Shown piece by piece: positions 6,716 to 13,329 of a DNA stretch of 28,502 nt; the first letter of the stretch is position 1; each line of letters begins with the position of its first letter. The notes under the pieces were generated by a model. It made no database searches, was not told the origin of the DNA, and worked only from the letters and a program-made list of their open reading frames with translations. The translations under genes and the position numbers were made by a program. The stretch covers positions 1-28,502 of the IMG/VR virus record IMGVR_UViG_3300011009_000010; one strand, 5' to 3'. This DNA comes from a virus.

Positions 6716-6850
6716 ATGATAGTATCAGAAATAAAATTTAATATTTGGAGATTAGAAAATTGGTGGGTATTTTGTAACTCCCCTGAGTTTTATCCTAAAG
6801 GTAGAAAACATTTAATAGGTAATTGGTTTTTTAAAATTAAAAATAAATAA
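6716..6850 (+). CDS. Small tryptophan-rich hypothetical protein (44 aa)
   Basis: ATG at 6716 to TAA, in a gap otherwise without a gene. The product has five tryptophans (NIWRLENWWVFC, GNWFFKIKNK) and a single compact beta-like pattern. Spacing to both neighbours is 3-4 bases. Coding status is plausible rather than certain. Confidence 0.45.
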   Translation: MIVSEIKFNIWRLENWWVFCNSPEFYPKGRKHLIGNWFFKIKNK

Positions 6851-6854
6851 TATT

Positions 6855-7061
6855 ATGAGCCAAAATAAACGCTGGGTTTTATTAGAAAACAACGAACCAC
6901 ATACAGTCTTACTAAATAGAATACAAGTAATGCAAGCAATGGTTAAATATCAGTCAATGTATCCAAAAAAAAGATTTACTTTATTTTATGACGAATATTA
7001 CGAATACATAGACTACTATTCCCCTGAAGAGAAAGAGAAAATAAACCGATTAATACCGTGA
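6855..7061 (+). CDS. Small hypothetical protein (68 aa)
   Basis: Starts at ATG after a TATT spacer. It carries a helix (RIQVMQAMVKYQSMYP) followed by a tyrosine/glutamate-rich segment (FYDEYYEYIDYYSPEE). Its stop overlaps the GTG start of the exonuclease gene (GTGA), so expression of the two is probably linked. Function unknown. Confidence 0.6.
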   Translation: MSQNKRWVLLENNEPHTVLLNRIQVMQAMVKYQSMYPKKRFTLFYDEYYEYIDYYSPEEKEKINRLIP

Positions 7062-7768
7062 TAGTCTTAGTAGATGCAGACAGCTTAATATGGTCAAGCT
7101 GCTATAAGCGAAAAGAGCAACCCGATGACGAACAATATCACACAATCGAAAATGCTAAATTAAAGTTTGATGAAGTGTTTATGAAAATTATAAACACCAT
7201 TGAAGAAATCCACGAAATAGACAAGGTTTTAACTTTTGCAAATGCTTTAGGTAACTTTCGTAAACAAATTTCAAAGAGCTATAAAGCAAACAGAATAGGT
7301 CGAGAAATACCACCTATTTTAAACGAATTACAATCATACGTAAAAGAGCAATACGAAAGCATAGCGGGTTACGGAGTTGAAACCGACGATGTAGTTGCAA
7401 CCTACTGGACAAACTTAACCAACACATTCGGTCGTAATGAAGTTATAATAGTTAGCATAGACAAAGACTATAAGCAATTACCTTGTTTGATGTATGACTA
7501 CCATATTAAGAAACAATGTTATTACGATATAAGCAAAGAGCAATCATTATACAACTTTTACGAGCAAATGATAATAGGAGATACAGCAGACAATGTAAAC
7601 TTTTGCAAAGGTTATGGTTTAAAGTACGTTCAAAAAGCATTTAAAGACTGTTTAAGCGAATATTCTTTAGTCAAGGTAACATTTAGCCTATTTAAAAAGA
7701 TATACAAGCACAAGGCACGTGAGAAGTTTATCGAATGTAAATTATTATTAAAATTAAAAACTAATTAA
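7058..7768 (+). CDS. FEN-family 5'-3' exonuclease
   Basis: The 236-residue product carries the full set of flap endonuclease/5' nuclease metal ligands in order. They are D6 and D8 (LVDADS), the arch-region basics (GNFRKQISKSYKANR, R68/K76/R79), TDD at 109-111, and SIDKD (D135, D137). D175 and D178 (GDTADN) follow, then the helix-hairpin-helix-type GYG (185-187). It resembles T5/T7-type stand-alone exonucleases and the polymerase I N-domain, without a polymerase domain. The likely job is removal of RNA primers and flaps, or end resection for the ERF annealase. Start is GTG, overlapping the previous stop as GTGA; no better ATG is near. Confidence 0.88.
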   Translation: MIVLVDADSLIWSSCYKRKEQPDDEQYHTIENAKLKFDEVFMKIINTIEEIHEIDKVLTFANALGNFRKQISKSYKANRIGREIPPILNELQSYVKEQYESIAGYGVETDDVVATYWTNLTNTFGRNEVIIVSIDKDYKQLPCLMYDYHIKKQCYYDISKEQSLYNFYEQMIIGDTADNVNFCKGYGLKYVQKAFKDCLSEYSLVKVTFSLFKKIYKHKAREKFIECKLLLKLKTN

Positions 7769-7769
7769 A

Positions 7770-7922
7770 ATGGAATGTGAAAATATAAATTGCACAAGAA
7801 ATGCGACTATTAAAAATAAACAATACCATCCTGATAAATGGTTATGTACTTTTCACGCTAATAAATTAAAAATTAAAGGGAGACAAGATAGAAAATTATT
7901 AAAATTAAAAACAGAAATATGA
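7770..7922 (+). CDS. Zinc-finger-like microprotein (50 aa)
   Basis: ATG one base after the exonuclease stop, ending in an ATGA overlap with the next gene. Cysteines C3 and C8 plus C26 and H29 (CENINC and CTFH) give a C-x4-C-x17-C-x2-H arrangement suited to one zinc ion, followed by a lysine-rich tail (LKIKGRQDRKLLKLK). This pattern recurs in phage microproteins. A nucleic-acid-binding role is inferred from the fold and charge. Confidence 0.55.
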   Translation: MECENINCTRNATIKNKQYHPDKWLCTFHANKLKIKGRQDRKLLKLKTEI

Positions 7923-8146
7923 AAATTACTAAAATAGAAAAAGAAAAGATAACTTTTACAGTAACACTAACTCCAAATTGGTTAGAAAAGATATTTGGTT
8001 ACAAAGAAAAAACAAAACACTTTAAAAAAACTTGGTCAATTTTCACTTTTGGAGGAGGAAATGTTTATATAAACGAAAAAGGAGAAAAGTTAAACAATGG
8101 AGATTATATCGGAGTGAATTTAGATAATTGGTTGCGTAAGTTTTAA
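7919..8146 (+). CDS. Small hypothetical protein, beta-rich (75 aa)
   Basis: Coupled by ATGA to the zinc-finger-like gene. The sequence alternates strands (KITKIEKEKITFTVTLTP, TWSIFTFGGGNVYIN) and ends with NGDYIGVNLDNWLRKF. It might be a small SH3- or OB-like barrel. No family recognised. Confidence 0.6.
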   Translation: MKITKIEKEKITFTVTLTPNWLEKIFGYKEKTKHFKKTWSIFTFGGGNVYINEKGEKLNNGDYIGVNLDNWLRKF

Positions 8147-8156
8147 AAACAGAGTA

Positions 8157-8360
8157 ATGAAAACAAATTTTAAATTCAAGATACAATTAATTGCTTTTAT
8201 TTTTGCATTATCGATTACATCCTGCAAAGACCTTCAGGATTCAAAAATAAAAACTAAAAACAATATAGATAGTATTGAGGTGGTTACAACAATTGGAGAT
8301 ACTGTAGTTATATTTAGTGGCAATTATACAATTATTGCTAAAAAGAATTTTAGAAAATAG
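8157..8360 (+). CDS. Small phage lipoprotein (67 aa)
   Basis: A type II signal peptide is clear: basic start (MKTNFKFK), hydrophobic core (IQLIAFIFALS) and lipobox ITSC with C23. The mature part is about 45 residues, beginning CKDLQD and predicted beta. An acidic residue soon after the lipidated cysteine with a preceding lysine recalls surface-export signals described in Bacteroidetes, but the match is partial. Lipoproteins outside lysis cassettes in phages (T5 Llp is the known case) can block superinfection at the outer membrane, so that role is worth considering. Confidence 0.7.
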   Translation: MKTNFKFKIQLIAFIFALSITSCKDLQDSKIKTKNNIDSIEVVTTIGDTVVIFSGNYTIIAKKNFRK

Positions 8361-8362
8361 CA

Positions 8363-8488
8363 ATGAAAGTATTAATATTAATAAACAATATTCCTAAATA
8401 TTATATTAAAAATGGATTTATTTACGAAACCAAAACTAATAAAAAAATTAATAAAGAAAATAAATCAAAATTAAAAAAAATCAAGTAA
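8363..8488 (+). CDS. Micro-ORF, lysine-rich (41 aa)
   Basis: ATG two bases after the lipoprotein stop. The product starts MKVLILINNIPKYY and ends in a run of lysine and asparagine. Composition is dominated by AT-rich codons, so it could be a chance frame; its close spacing is the only support. Confidence 0.35.
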   Translation: MKVLILINNIPKYYIKNGFIYETKTNKKINKENKSKLKKIK

Positions 8489-8512
8489 ACAAAAAATAAT
8501 ACATAAAGAGTA

Positions 8513-8740
8513 ATGAAATTATATACAGCTAAAGAAATGTGTGGCTTTTTAGAAATAAAATTAACAACTTTTTACAAGTTACGATTTGAAAAAAACATAA
8601 AGCCTGTAAAAACAGTTAAGAATTTCAATTACTTTTACAAAGAGCAATTTGAAATTGACGTACCAAGATACTACCCTATCAAAACACACGAGGTTTATTA
8701 TATTTATGAATCTAAAATGAATACAAATAAGCAACTATAA
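8513..8740 (+). CDS. Helix-turn-helix protein, Xis/MerR-like
   Basis: The first 25 residues (LYTAKEMCGFLEIKLTTFYKLR) form a winged-helix start of the MerR/excisionase type: YTAKEM helix, turn, and TTFYKLR recognition helix. The 75-residue length fits Xis-like or small regulatory DNA-binding proteins. Placed directly before the sigma-like gene, it may regulate the early-to-late switch. No integrase is in this window, so an excisionase role has no support here. Confidence 0.65.
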   Translation: MKLYTAKEMCGFLEIKLTTFYKLRFEKNIKPVKTVKNFNYFYKEQFEIDVPRYYPIKTHEVYYIYESKMNTNKQL

Positions 8741-8762
8741 AATAAAAGTTGTACATTTGTAT

Positions 8763-9194
8763 ATGATATTAAAAGAATTAGCTAAAAGTGATGTTAAATG
8801 GCGTGAAATGGCTTATAATATTTGCCGTGATAGAACATTAGCAGATGAGTTGGTGCAAGATATGTATATTAAGTTACATAGCATAGATAAAACCGTAACC
8901 GATGGATATATTTTTGTTACGTTACGGTCAATCTTTTACGATGGAATACGAAAGAGCAAAAAAGAAATACTTTTTGAAGATTTTGATAGGTTTATAATAG
9001 AGGATGAGCCGTATATCGAAGAGCCACAACCAGACTATGAAGAGCTAATAAAAGATTTAACGTGGTATGAAAAAACTACTTTTGAATTATCAACTTTAGT
9101 AGGGCAAAGAGAACTAGCAAGACAAACAGGAATACATATACAAACTATACACAGGGTTGCAAAAACAGTTAAAAATAAATTAAAAAATAAATAA
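8763..9194 (+). CDS. Sigma-70-like RNA polymerase sigma factor
   Basis: The 143-residue product from ATG 8763 has a region-2-like segment (residues about 12-65: WREMAYNICRDRTLADELVQ, then DMYIKL and FVTLRSIFYDGIRK). A region-4 helix-turn-helix follows at 104-140 (QRELARQTGIHIQTIHRVAK). This two-domain plan is like ECF-type sigma factors, with a weakly conserved, acidic linker (EEPQPDYEE). In phages such genes direct host RNA polymerase to late promoters. It stands just before the terminase and structural block. An upstream TTG (8757) is in frame but inside a TACATTTG sequence and was not chosen. Confidence 0.78.
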   Translation: MILKELAKSDVKWREMAYNICRDRTLADELVQDMYIKLHSIDKTVTDGYIFVTLRSIFYDGIRKSKKEILFEDFDRFIIEDEPYIEEPQPDYEELIKDLTWYEKTTFELSTLVGQRELARQTGIHIQTIHRVAKTVKNKLKNK

Positions 9195-9195
9195 G

Positions 9196-9549
9196 ATGAT
9201 AGGATTAATTATAGGGTTAGCAATATTAATATTTGGAATAGTTTTATGTTTTAAAGATTTTGATTTTTTAGGAATTATATTTTCTATTTTATCATTATTA
9301 TTTTTATTATTACATATTCCAACGTGGTTATTTTCAAGTTACGATTATGAATTAACTGTAACAGAGAGAAATTCAATTATTGAAACGTTAGAAGTTGCAA
9401 GAGCTAAAGAAAATAATTTAGAATTAACAGCTATAACAAAAGAAATAGTAGAATTTAATAAAAAATTAGCAAAAGGAAAATATAATAATACAACTATATT
9501 AGATTGTTATATTGATAATAGAATTATGAATTTAAAACCAATAAAATAA
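9196..9549 (+). CDS. Two-helix membrane protein (117 aa)
   Basis: Hydrophobic helices at about residues 3-18 (GLIIGLAILIFGIVLC) and 24-47 (FLGIIFSILSLLFLLLHIPTWLF) precede a 70-residue soluble part with helical, charged sequence (VTERNSIIETLEVARAKENN). It is likely an inner-membrane protein with a cytoplasmic tail. It starts one base after the sigma-like gene. It is not near the lysis genes, so a holin role is less likely than a host-interaction role. Confidence 0.7.
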   Translation: MIGLIIGLAILIFGIVLCFKDFDFLGIIFSILSLLFLLLHIPTWLFSSYDYELTVTERNSIIETLEVARAKENNLELTAITKEIVEFNKKLAKGKYNNTTILDCYIDNRIMNLKPIK

Positions 9550-9550
9550 G

Positions 9551-9634
9551 ATGGAAGGAATAAAATTTTTATGGAGAAAAATAATAACAATAAAATTATT
9601 TAACAATTGGAATTTAGAAATTAGATGGAAATAA
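9551..9634 (+). CDS. Micro-ORF (27 aa), doubtful
   Basis: ATG one base after the preceding stop, giving a basic, aromatic peptide (MEGIKFLWRKIITIKLF). It ends three bases before the preferred start of the next gene. It could be a leader peptide or a chance frame. Only the spacing supports it. Confidence 0.3.
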   Translation: MEGIKFLWRKIITIKLFNNWNLEIRWK

Positions 9635-9636
9635 AG

Positions 9637-10008
9637 ATGGCAAAGAAGAAAAAAGAAACACAAGGGCTTGGAGACGTTATAGAAAATATCACTTCAGCAG
9701 TAGGGATTGAAACGTGCGTAGGTTGCACCGAAAGAAAATTTACTTTAAATAGGTTGTTTAATTTTAAGAAGCCTAAAAGCGAAATGAGCCAAGATGACAA
9801 AGATATATTTTCAGTATTTTTAGAAACAATAGGGCACGATGTTATAAATGGAAGTAGAAGTAAGTTAAACGATGAGCAAGTAAAATTCTTAAATGAGCTA
9901 TACTTAAACTACTTTAATTTAGACTTAACAGAAACAATAACATTTTCTAAAATTCATATTACAATAATAAAAGACTTAATAAAATTATCGAGCTATGCAT
10001 CCAACTAG
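9637..10008 (+). CDS. Conserved-type protein upstream of terminase (123 aa)
   Basis: The frame opens at 9625, but I prefer the second ATG at 9637 (MAKKKKETQGLG), preceded by AATAAAG. Residues 10-35 carry GLGDVIENITSAVGIETCVGC followed by TERKFTLNRLF, with a CxxC pair. I have seen this motif in Bacteroidetes phage proteins located near terminase. The rest is helical. It overlaps the small terminase gene by 14 bases, suggesting a packaging or head-related role, which is inferred from context only. Confidence 0.7.
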   Translation: MAKKKKETQGLGDVIENITSAVGIETCVGCTERKFTLNRLFNFKKPKSEMSQDDKDIFSVFLETIGHDVINGSRSKLNDEQVKFLNELYLNYFNLDLTETITFSKIHITIIKDLIKLSSYASN

Positions 10009-10399
10009 AATTTTTAAAGAGCCCAAAGACTTAATGCAAGCGTGGGAAGAGTTCAAAGACGACGTTAAAAAACAATCATTAGAATGGGTTAAGGTTCAAT
10101 ACGTAGGTAAGGACGCAGTAAGAGTTGAAGAACCACAAAAAGTTCCATTAACTATGGAGGGGTATAAAAGATTTTGTCGTTTTAAATATGGTGAAGTTGA
10201 ACAATATTTTACTAATCAGGATAATTATTATGAAGACTTCATTGGTATCTGTCGCGCGATAAAAGAAGAGATAAGAGAAAACCAAATTATAGGCGGACTA
10301 TTAGGTTTTCATAATCCAAGTATAACACAAAGATTAAACAGCTTAGTTGAGAAAGTTCAAACGGATGTAAGCGTTACTAAATTTGAATTTGATGAGTAG
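9995..10399 (+). CDS. Terminase small subunit
   Basis: The 134-residue product contains the sequence blocks of a phage DNA-packaging small subunit: FKEPKDLMQAWEEFK at the start, VPLTMEGYKRFCRF in the middle (about 51-64) and QIIGGLLGFHNPSITQRLN (about 97-115). It binds the packaging site on the concatemer and loads the large subunit. It is directly followed by, and overlaps by 8 bases, the large subunit gene. The residues resemble known Bacteroidetes phage small terminases. Confidence 0.85.
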   Translation: MHPTRIFKEPKDLMQAWEEFKDDVKKQSLEWVKVQYVGKDAVRVEEPQKVPLTMEGYKRFCRFKYGEVEQYFTNQDNYYEDFIGICRAIKEEIRENQIIGGLLGFHNPSITQRLNSLVEKVQTDVSVTKFEFDE

Positions 10400-11585
10400 T
10401 GTAAAAGGATATAAACCGCATATAAATCAAAAAGTAATACACGATAGTATAAACAACGACCCGTATAAATATTATATCTTAAACATAGGTAGGCAGTTCG
10501 GAAAAACTATGTTAGGTATTAATCAAATGTTATACTGGGTAATCAATAATAAAGGTTGTAATATAGCGTGGGTAACACCAGTTTATAAGCAAGGAAAAAA
10601 AGTATTTGCGGAATTAGAAAAGGCTACTCGATTGAGTGGTCTTTTTGAGTTTAATCAAAGCGAACTAACTGTTAAAGGTTTTGGAAGTACTATATCTTTT
10701 TTTTCAGGTGAGAGACCCGATAATATTCGTGGTAATACATTTGACTATTTAATAATAGATGAGACCGCATTTACACGTGAGGAACTTTGGAGCGAGGTAC
10801 TTTCTGCAACCGTATTAGTAAAAGGTAAAAAGGTTTTATTTATTAGCACACCAAAAGGTAAAAACCATTTTTATAAACTATCATTGCAACCAAATTACGA
10901 TGAGCGATATAAATACTTTCATTTTACAAGTTATGATACACCATTTATTAATTCATTAGATTTAGAAGAACGTAAAAGAAGTTTACCAAGTCATATATTC
11001 AAACAGGAATATTTAGCTGAATTTTTAGATAATGCAAGTGGTTTATTTTCAAACGTTAGGGAGTGTATTAAAGAGCCTACAGACTCAACTAAATATCACG
11101 GTGGTTTAGATATTGGAAGAGCAGACGATTACACTGTATTGACTATTATAAACGAACATAAACAAATAGTATTTATAGAACGTTGGAGACAGGATGAGTG
11201 GACCAGCATAATAAATAAAGTAGCAGCTAAAATAAATGAATATAACGCACGGGTATTTGTAGAGGTAAATAATCAGGGTGACGTATTTTATGAAATGTTA
11301 AAAAAGTTATGCGGACAAAAAGTATATCCTTTTGTAACTTCAAGTAAAAGTAAACCGATAATGATTGAAGAGTTAGCAGTTTGCTTTGAGCAAAAAGATA
11401 TAAGTATCTTAGATATAAATTGGCTAATAGATGAGTTAGAAGCATTTACTTACATATATAACCCAAACACTCGTAACGTTCAATACAGCGCACCTACAGG
11501 CGTACACGATGATAGTGTAATTAGTTTAGCATTAAGTATTCAGGCACATAAGCAATTAAGAGCAAGAGAAGTTAGAATAACATAA
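10392..11585 (+). CDS. Terminase large subunit (ATPase-nuclease)
   Basis: I chose ATG 10392 (397 aa) over a TTG nine bases earlier. The ATPase domain has a Walker A-like NIGRQFGKT (31-39), Walker B YLIIDE (119-124) and the coupling motif FISTPKG (150-156). The nuclease domain shows LDIGRADDYT with D240 and D245/D246, VEVNNQGD with E291, and HDDSVISLAL with D373/D374, the expected RNase H-like acidic set. The motor translocates DNA into proheads at the portal and cuts it. The 397 residues are short but within range. Unusually, the next gene is a tail gene rather than the portal. Confidence 0.93.
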   Translation: MSSVKGYKPHINQKVIHDSINNDPYKYYILNIGRQFGKTMLGINQMLYWVINNKGCNIAWVTPVYKQGKKVFAELEKATRLSGLFEFNQSELTVKGFGSTISFFSGERPDNIRGNTFDYLIIDETAFTREELWSEVLSATVLVKGKKVLFISTPKGKNHFYKLSLQPNYDERYKYFHFTSYDTPFINSLDLEERKRSLPSHIFKQEYLAEFLDNASGLFSNVRECIKEPTDSTKYHGGLDIGRADDYTVLTIINEHKQIVFIERWRQDEWTSIINKVAAKINEYNARVFVEVNNQGDVFYEMLKKLCGQKVYPFVTSSKSKPIMIEELAVCFEQKDISILDINWLIDELEAFTYIYNPNTRNVQYSAPTGVHDDSVISLALSIQAHKQLRAREVRIT

Positions 11586-11599
11586 ACAAACATAAAAAT

Positions 11600-11614
11600 A
11601 AACGTTATAAGATT
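11600..11614 (+). promoter_or_regulatory. AAACGTT motif upstream of the tail block
   Basis: AAACGTT at 11600-11606 lies so that AACGTT starts exactly 14 bases before the ATG at 11615. The same motif with the same spacing occurs before 19374 and 22151. The gap between terminase and this gene (29 bases) is among the longer gaps of the late cluster. It may be a late promoter element, operator or translation element. Confidence 0.5.
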
Positions 11615-12307
11615 ATGAAGATAATAATTCCAACAGAGTTAAAAGATATAAGACTATCACAGTACTTGAGATACGTTCAAGTGGTAAAAGACAATCCAGA
11701 CGACGAGACTTTTATTTGTATTCAAATGGTTGCTATCTTTTGTAATTTAGATGTTAAGGAAGTAATGAAAATACCAGTTAATAATTTTACTGAAATTGTA
11801 GAAACAATTGCAAAGATGCTGGACCAAAAACCTAAATTAGTTCATACGTTTAAACTTAATAAAATCGAATATGGGTTTATTCCAAACTTTGATAAAATTA
11901 GTTTAGGTGAACACGCAACGATTGATACACTACTTGGTGACACTGATAATTTAGCTTTATTAATGTCAATACTTTACAGGCCAATTACAAAGAAAGCCTT
12001 ACCGTTTTATTCGATTGAACCATACGATGGAGACGAGAGTAAAGGCGAACTATTTAAAGAAGTTACAATGGATATTGTAAACGGTTCGCTACTTTTTTTT
12101 TGGACTTTAAGCAAAGAATTATTACCCAATATCCTTTGGCATTTGGAGAGCAAATCGAAGAGGGAGGGCGTGAATTTGGAGGAGGTTTTGGTGAACGCTG
12201 GGGGTGGTATTGGGCATTTATTAGAATTGCGAGAGAGCTTAGAATCAATGTACGAGAAGTTGGAAAAGAGCCTTTACACGAATCACTCACGCTATTATCT
12301 TTCTTAA
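11615..12307 (+). CDS. Tail assembly chaperone, short (zero-frame) product
   Basis: The zero-frame product is 230 aa. It is shared with the longer frameshift form up to residue 162 (FF at the T-run), after which it reads WTLSKELLPNIL and an amphipathic helical C-terminus ending in NHSRYYLS. I place it with lambda gpG-like chaperones, which coat the tape measure during tail assembly, on the basis of the frameshift layout and the neighbouring tail genes. The N-terminal 160 residues mix helices and strands (LRYVQVVKDNPDDETF, LLMSILYRPI) and recall Bacteroidetes phage proteins annotated as hypothetical. AAACGTT lies just before the start. Confidence 0.72.
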   Translation: MKIIIPTELKDIRLSQYLRYVQVVKDNPDDETFICIQMVAIFCNLDVKEVMKIPVNNFTEIVETIAKMLDQKPKLVHTFKLNKIEYGFIPNFDKISLGEHATIDTLLGDTDNLALLMSILYRPITKKALPFYSIEPYDGDESKGELFKEVTMDIVNGSLLFFWTLSKELLPNILWHLESKSKREGVNLEEVLVNAGGGIGHLLELRESLESMYEKLEKSLYTNHSRYYLS

Positions 12308-12357
12308 CAGACGAATCAAACGAGGAGCAAAAGAACATTAAAAAACATATCAAATGA
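11615..12357 (+). CDS. Tail assembly chaperone, -1 frameshift product
   Basis: A -1 slip at T TTT TTT (12094-12100) joins residues 1-162 to an 85-residue extension encoded by 12100-12354, stop TGA at 12355-12357, for 247 aa in total. The extension contains RWGWYWAFIRIARELRI and VGKEPLHESLTLLSFLTDE, which I recognise as typical of phage tail chaperone C-termini. It has no ATG of its own, so slippage is the simplest route to expression. The stop overlaps the next ATG (ATGA), as expected if ribosomes really terminate there. A homopolymer error in the sequence could mimic this. Confidence 0.7.
12094..12100 (+). other. Slippery heptamer for programmed -1 frameshift
   Basis: Within a T9 run (12093-12101) the zero frame reads CTT TTT TTT TGG. 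The heptamer T TTT TTT fits the X XXY YYZ rule, so both tRNAs can re-pair after slipping one base back. A GC-poor stretch follows with only a weak CCAA/TTGG stem at 12125-12138, and no strong pseudoknot is obvious near the site. Confidence 0.65.
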
Positions 12358-12815
12358 AATCATTCTATAATTCAATAGACTACATAAAAAGCACGCTTGA
12401 AAAGGCACCACTTTTAAATACAATTACGCACGGTACAGATATAATCGACAATACTAAAAAAAGTATTTTCCCTTTAGCACATATCAATATATTAAGTTCA
12501 AGCATTGGCCAAGGCGAAGTTAAATTCACTTTTGAAGTTGCAGTAGTAGATATAAGAAACGTATCTAAAATTAAAGTAAATGATAAGTTTTTAGGCAATG
12601 ATAATGAATTAGATAATTTGAACACGTGCCACGCAATATTAAACTTTATGATTACTAATATGCGACTGCAAAGAAATGAATTTGATATTGAATTATTAAA
12701 CGAGCCAAACTTACAACCTATTTTAATGGCATTTACTAATATGTTAGACGGATGGAAATGCGAGATAGAACTAAGTGTACCTAACAACCAAATAGAAGCT
12801 TGTAATGGATGCTAA
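12354..12815 (+). CDS. Probable tail terminator/neck protein (153 aa)
   Basis: It overlaps the chaperone frameshift stop by 4 bases (ATGA). The product has an N-terminal helix (YNSIDYIKSTLEKAPLLN) and then strands (AHINILSSSIG, VKFTFEVAVVDI), a helix (CHAILNFMITNMRLQ) and a final strand (GWKCEIELSVP). This alpha/beta order recalls gpU/gp15-like tail terminators that close the tail tube and meet the head. The assignment uses fold pattern and neighbours rather than a clear signature. It precedes a gp10-like protein, as expected for head-tail joining genes. Confidence 0.5.
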   Translation: MKSFYNSIDYIKSTLEKAPLLNTITHGTDIIDNTKKSIFPLAHINILSSSIGQGEVKFTFEVAVVDIRNVSKIKVNDKFLGNDNELDNLNTCHAILNFMITNMRLQRNEFDIELLNEPNLQPILMAFTNMLDGWKCEIELSVPNNQIEACNGC

Positions 12816-13329
12816 ACTAACTGAACAAGCATTAGCTGAGTTCGGAAATTACGTAATTGAAAGAGCCCAAGATAATTTAAAAAAGGGCGGGAAATATGGA
12901 ACACATAACACGAGCGGAAATCTTTCACGTTCGTTAACTTTCAAATCAAAAGTAAGTAAGAATTCTATTGCTTTTGACTTCTTTGCTGAAGACTATTGGA
13001 AGGAATTAGATTTCGGAACAAAGGGGAGTAAGTCGAGTAATAAAGCACCAAAAAGCCCTTACAAAGCACACGCAGAAAGAGGTAAAATTGATAAGTGGGT
13101 AGTTCGTAAAGGATTGCAAGGAGTAAGAAATCCAAACGGTAAGTTCACAGCACGTAAATTAATGGTAGCATCAATAACCAAATCAATAAATGAAACGGGA
13201 ACACCTGAGACTAAATTCTTTCGTAATGCTTTTGATTTAGAATACCAAAAGTTTGATGACACAATAGCAGAAAAATACGGATTAGATTTAGAAACATTCT
13301 TAAAATTCACACTAAAAAATATACAATGA
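12805..13329 (+). CDS. HK97 gp10-like tail completion protein
   Basis: The 174-residue product shows the gp10-like pattern: an N-terminal helix (LAEFGNYVIERAQDNLKK), TSGNLSRSLTFKSK, then a strand pair ending DYWKELDFGTKGSK (about 62-75). A C-terminal part with the typical FFRNAFD (about 138-144) follows. Proteins of this family sit at the head-tail junction and finish the tail. It overlaps its neighbours by 11 and 4 bases. An insert rich in K, G and P (76-115) is usual for the group. Confidence 0.75.
   Translation: MDAKLTEQALAEFGNYVIERAQDNLKKGGKYGTHNTSGNLSRSLTFKSKVSKNSIAFDFFAEDYWKELDFGTKGSKSSNKAPKSPYKAHAERGKIDKWVVRKGLQGVRNPNGKFTARKLMVASITKSINETGTPETKFFRNAFDLEYQKFDDTIAEKYGLDLETFLKFTLKNIQ

Noticed and set aside
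8513-8740. Excisionase partner of an integrase (temperate module)
   Set aside because: No integrase, attachment-site repeat or repressor is visible here; the HTH could as well be a regulator.
8752-8759. TACATTTG as the promoter of the sigma-like gene, with an inverted repeat CAACT/AGTTG at 8732-8751
   Set aside because: Transcription would start about base 8766, after the preferred ATG 8763, and the module elements TATTAAT and AACAAC are missing. Probably a chance match, although a later start codon is not excluded.
12100-12357. A separate gene starting at TTG 12100
   Set aside because: The TTG lies in the slip site itself and there is no ATG in this frame. It is better explained as the -1 extension of the gene at 11615.
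12380-12787. Minus-strand open frame of 135 codons
   Set aside because: Lies wholly inside the tail terminator-like gene, which has good junctions with both neighbours; composition looks like an antisense shadow.
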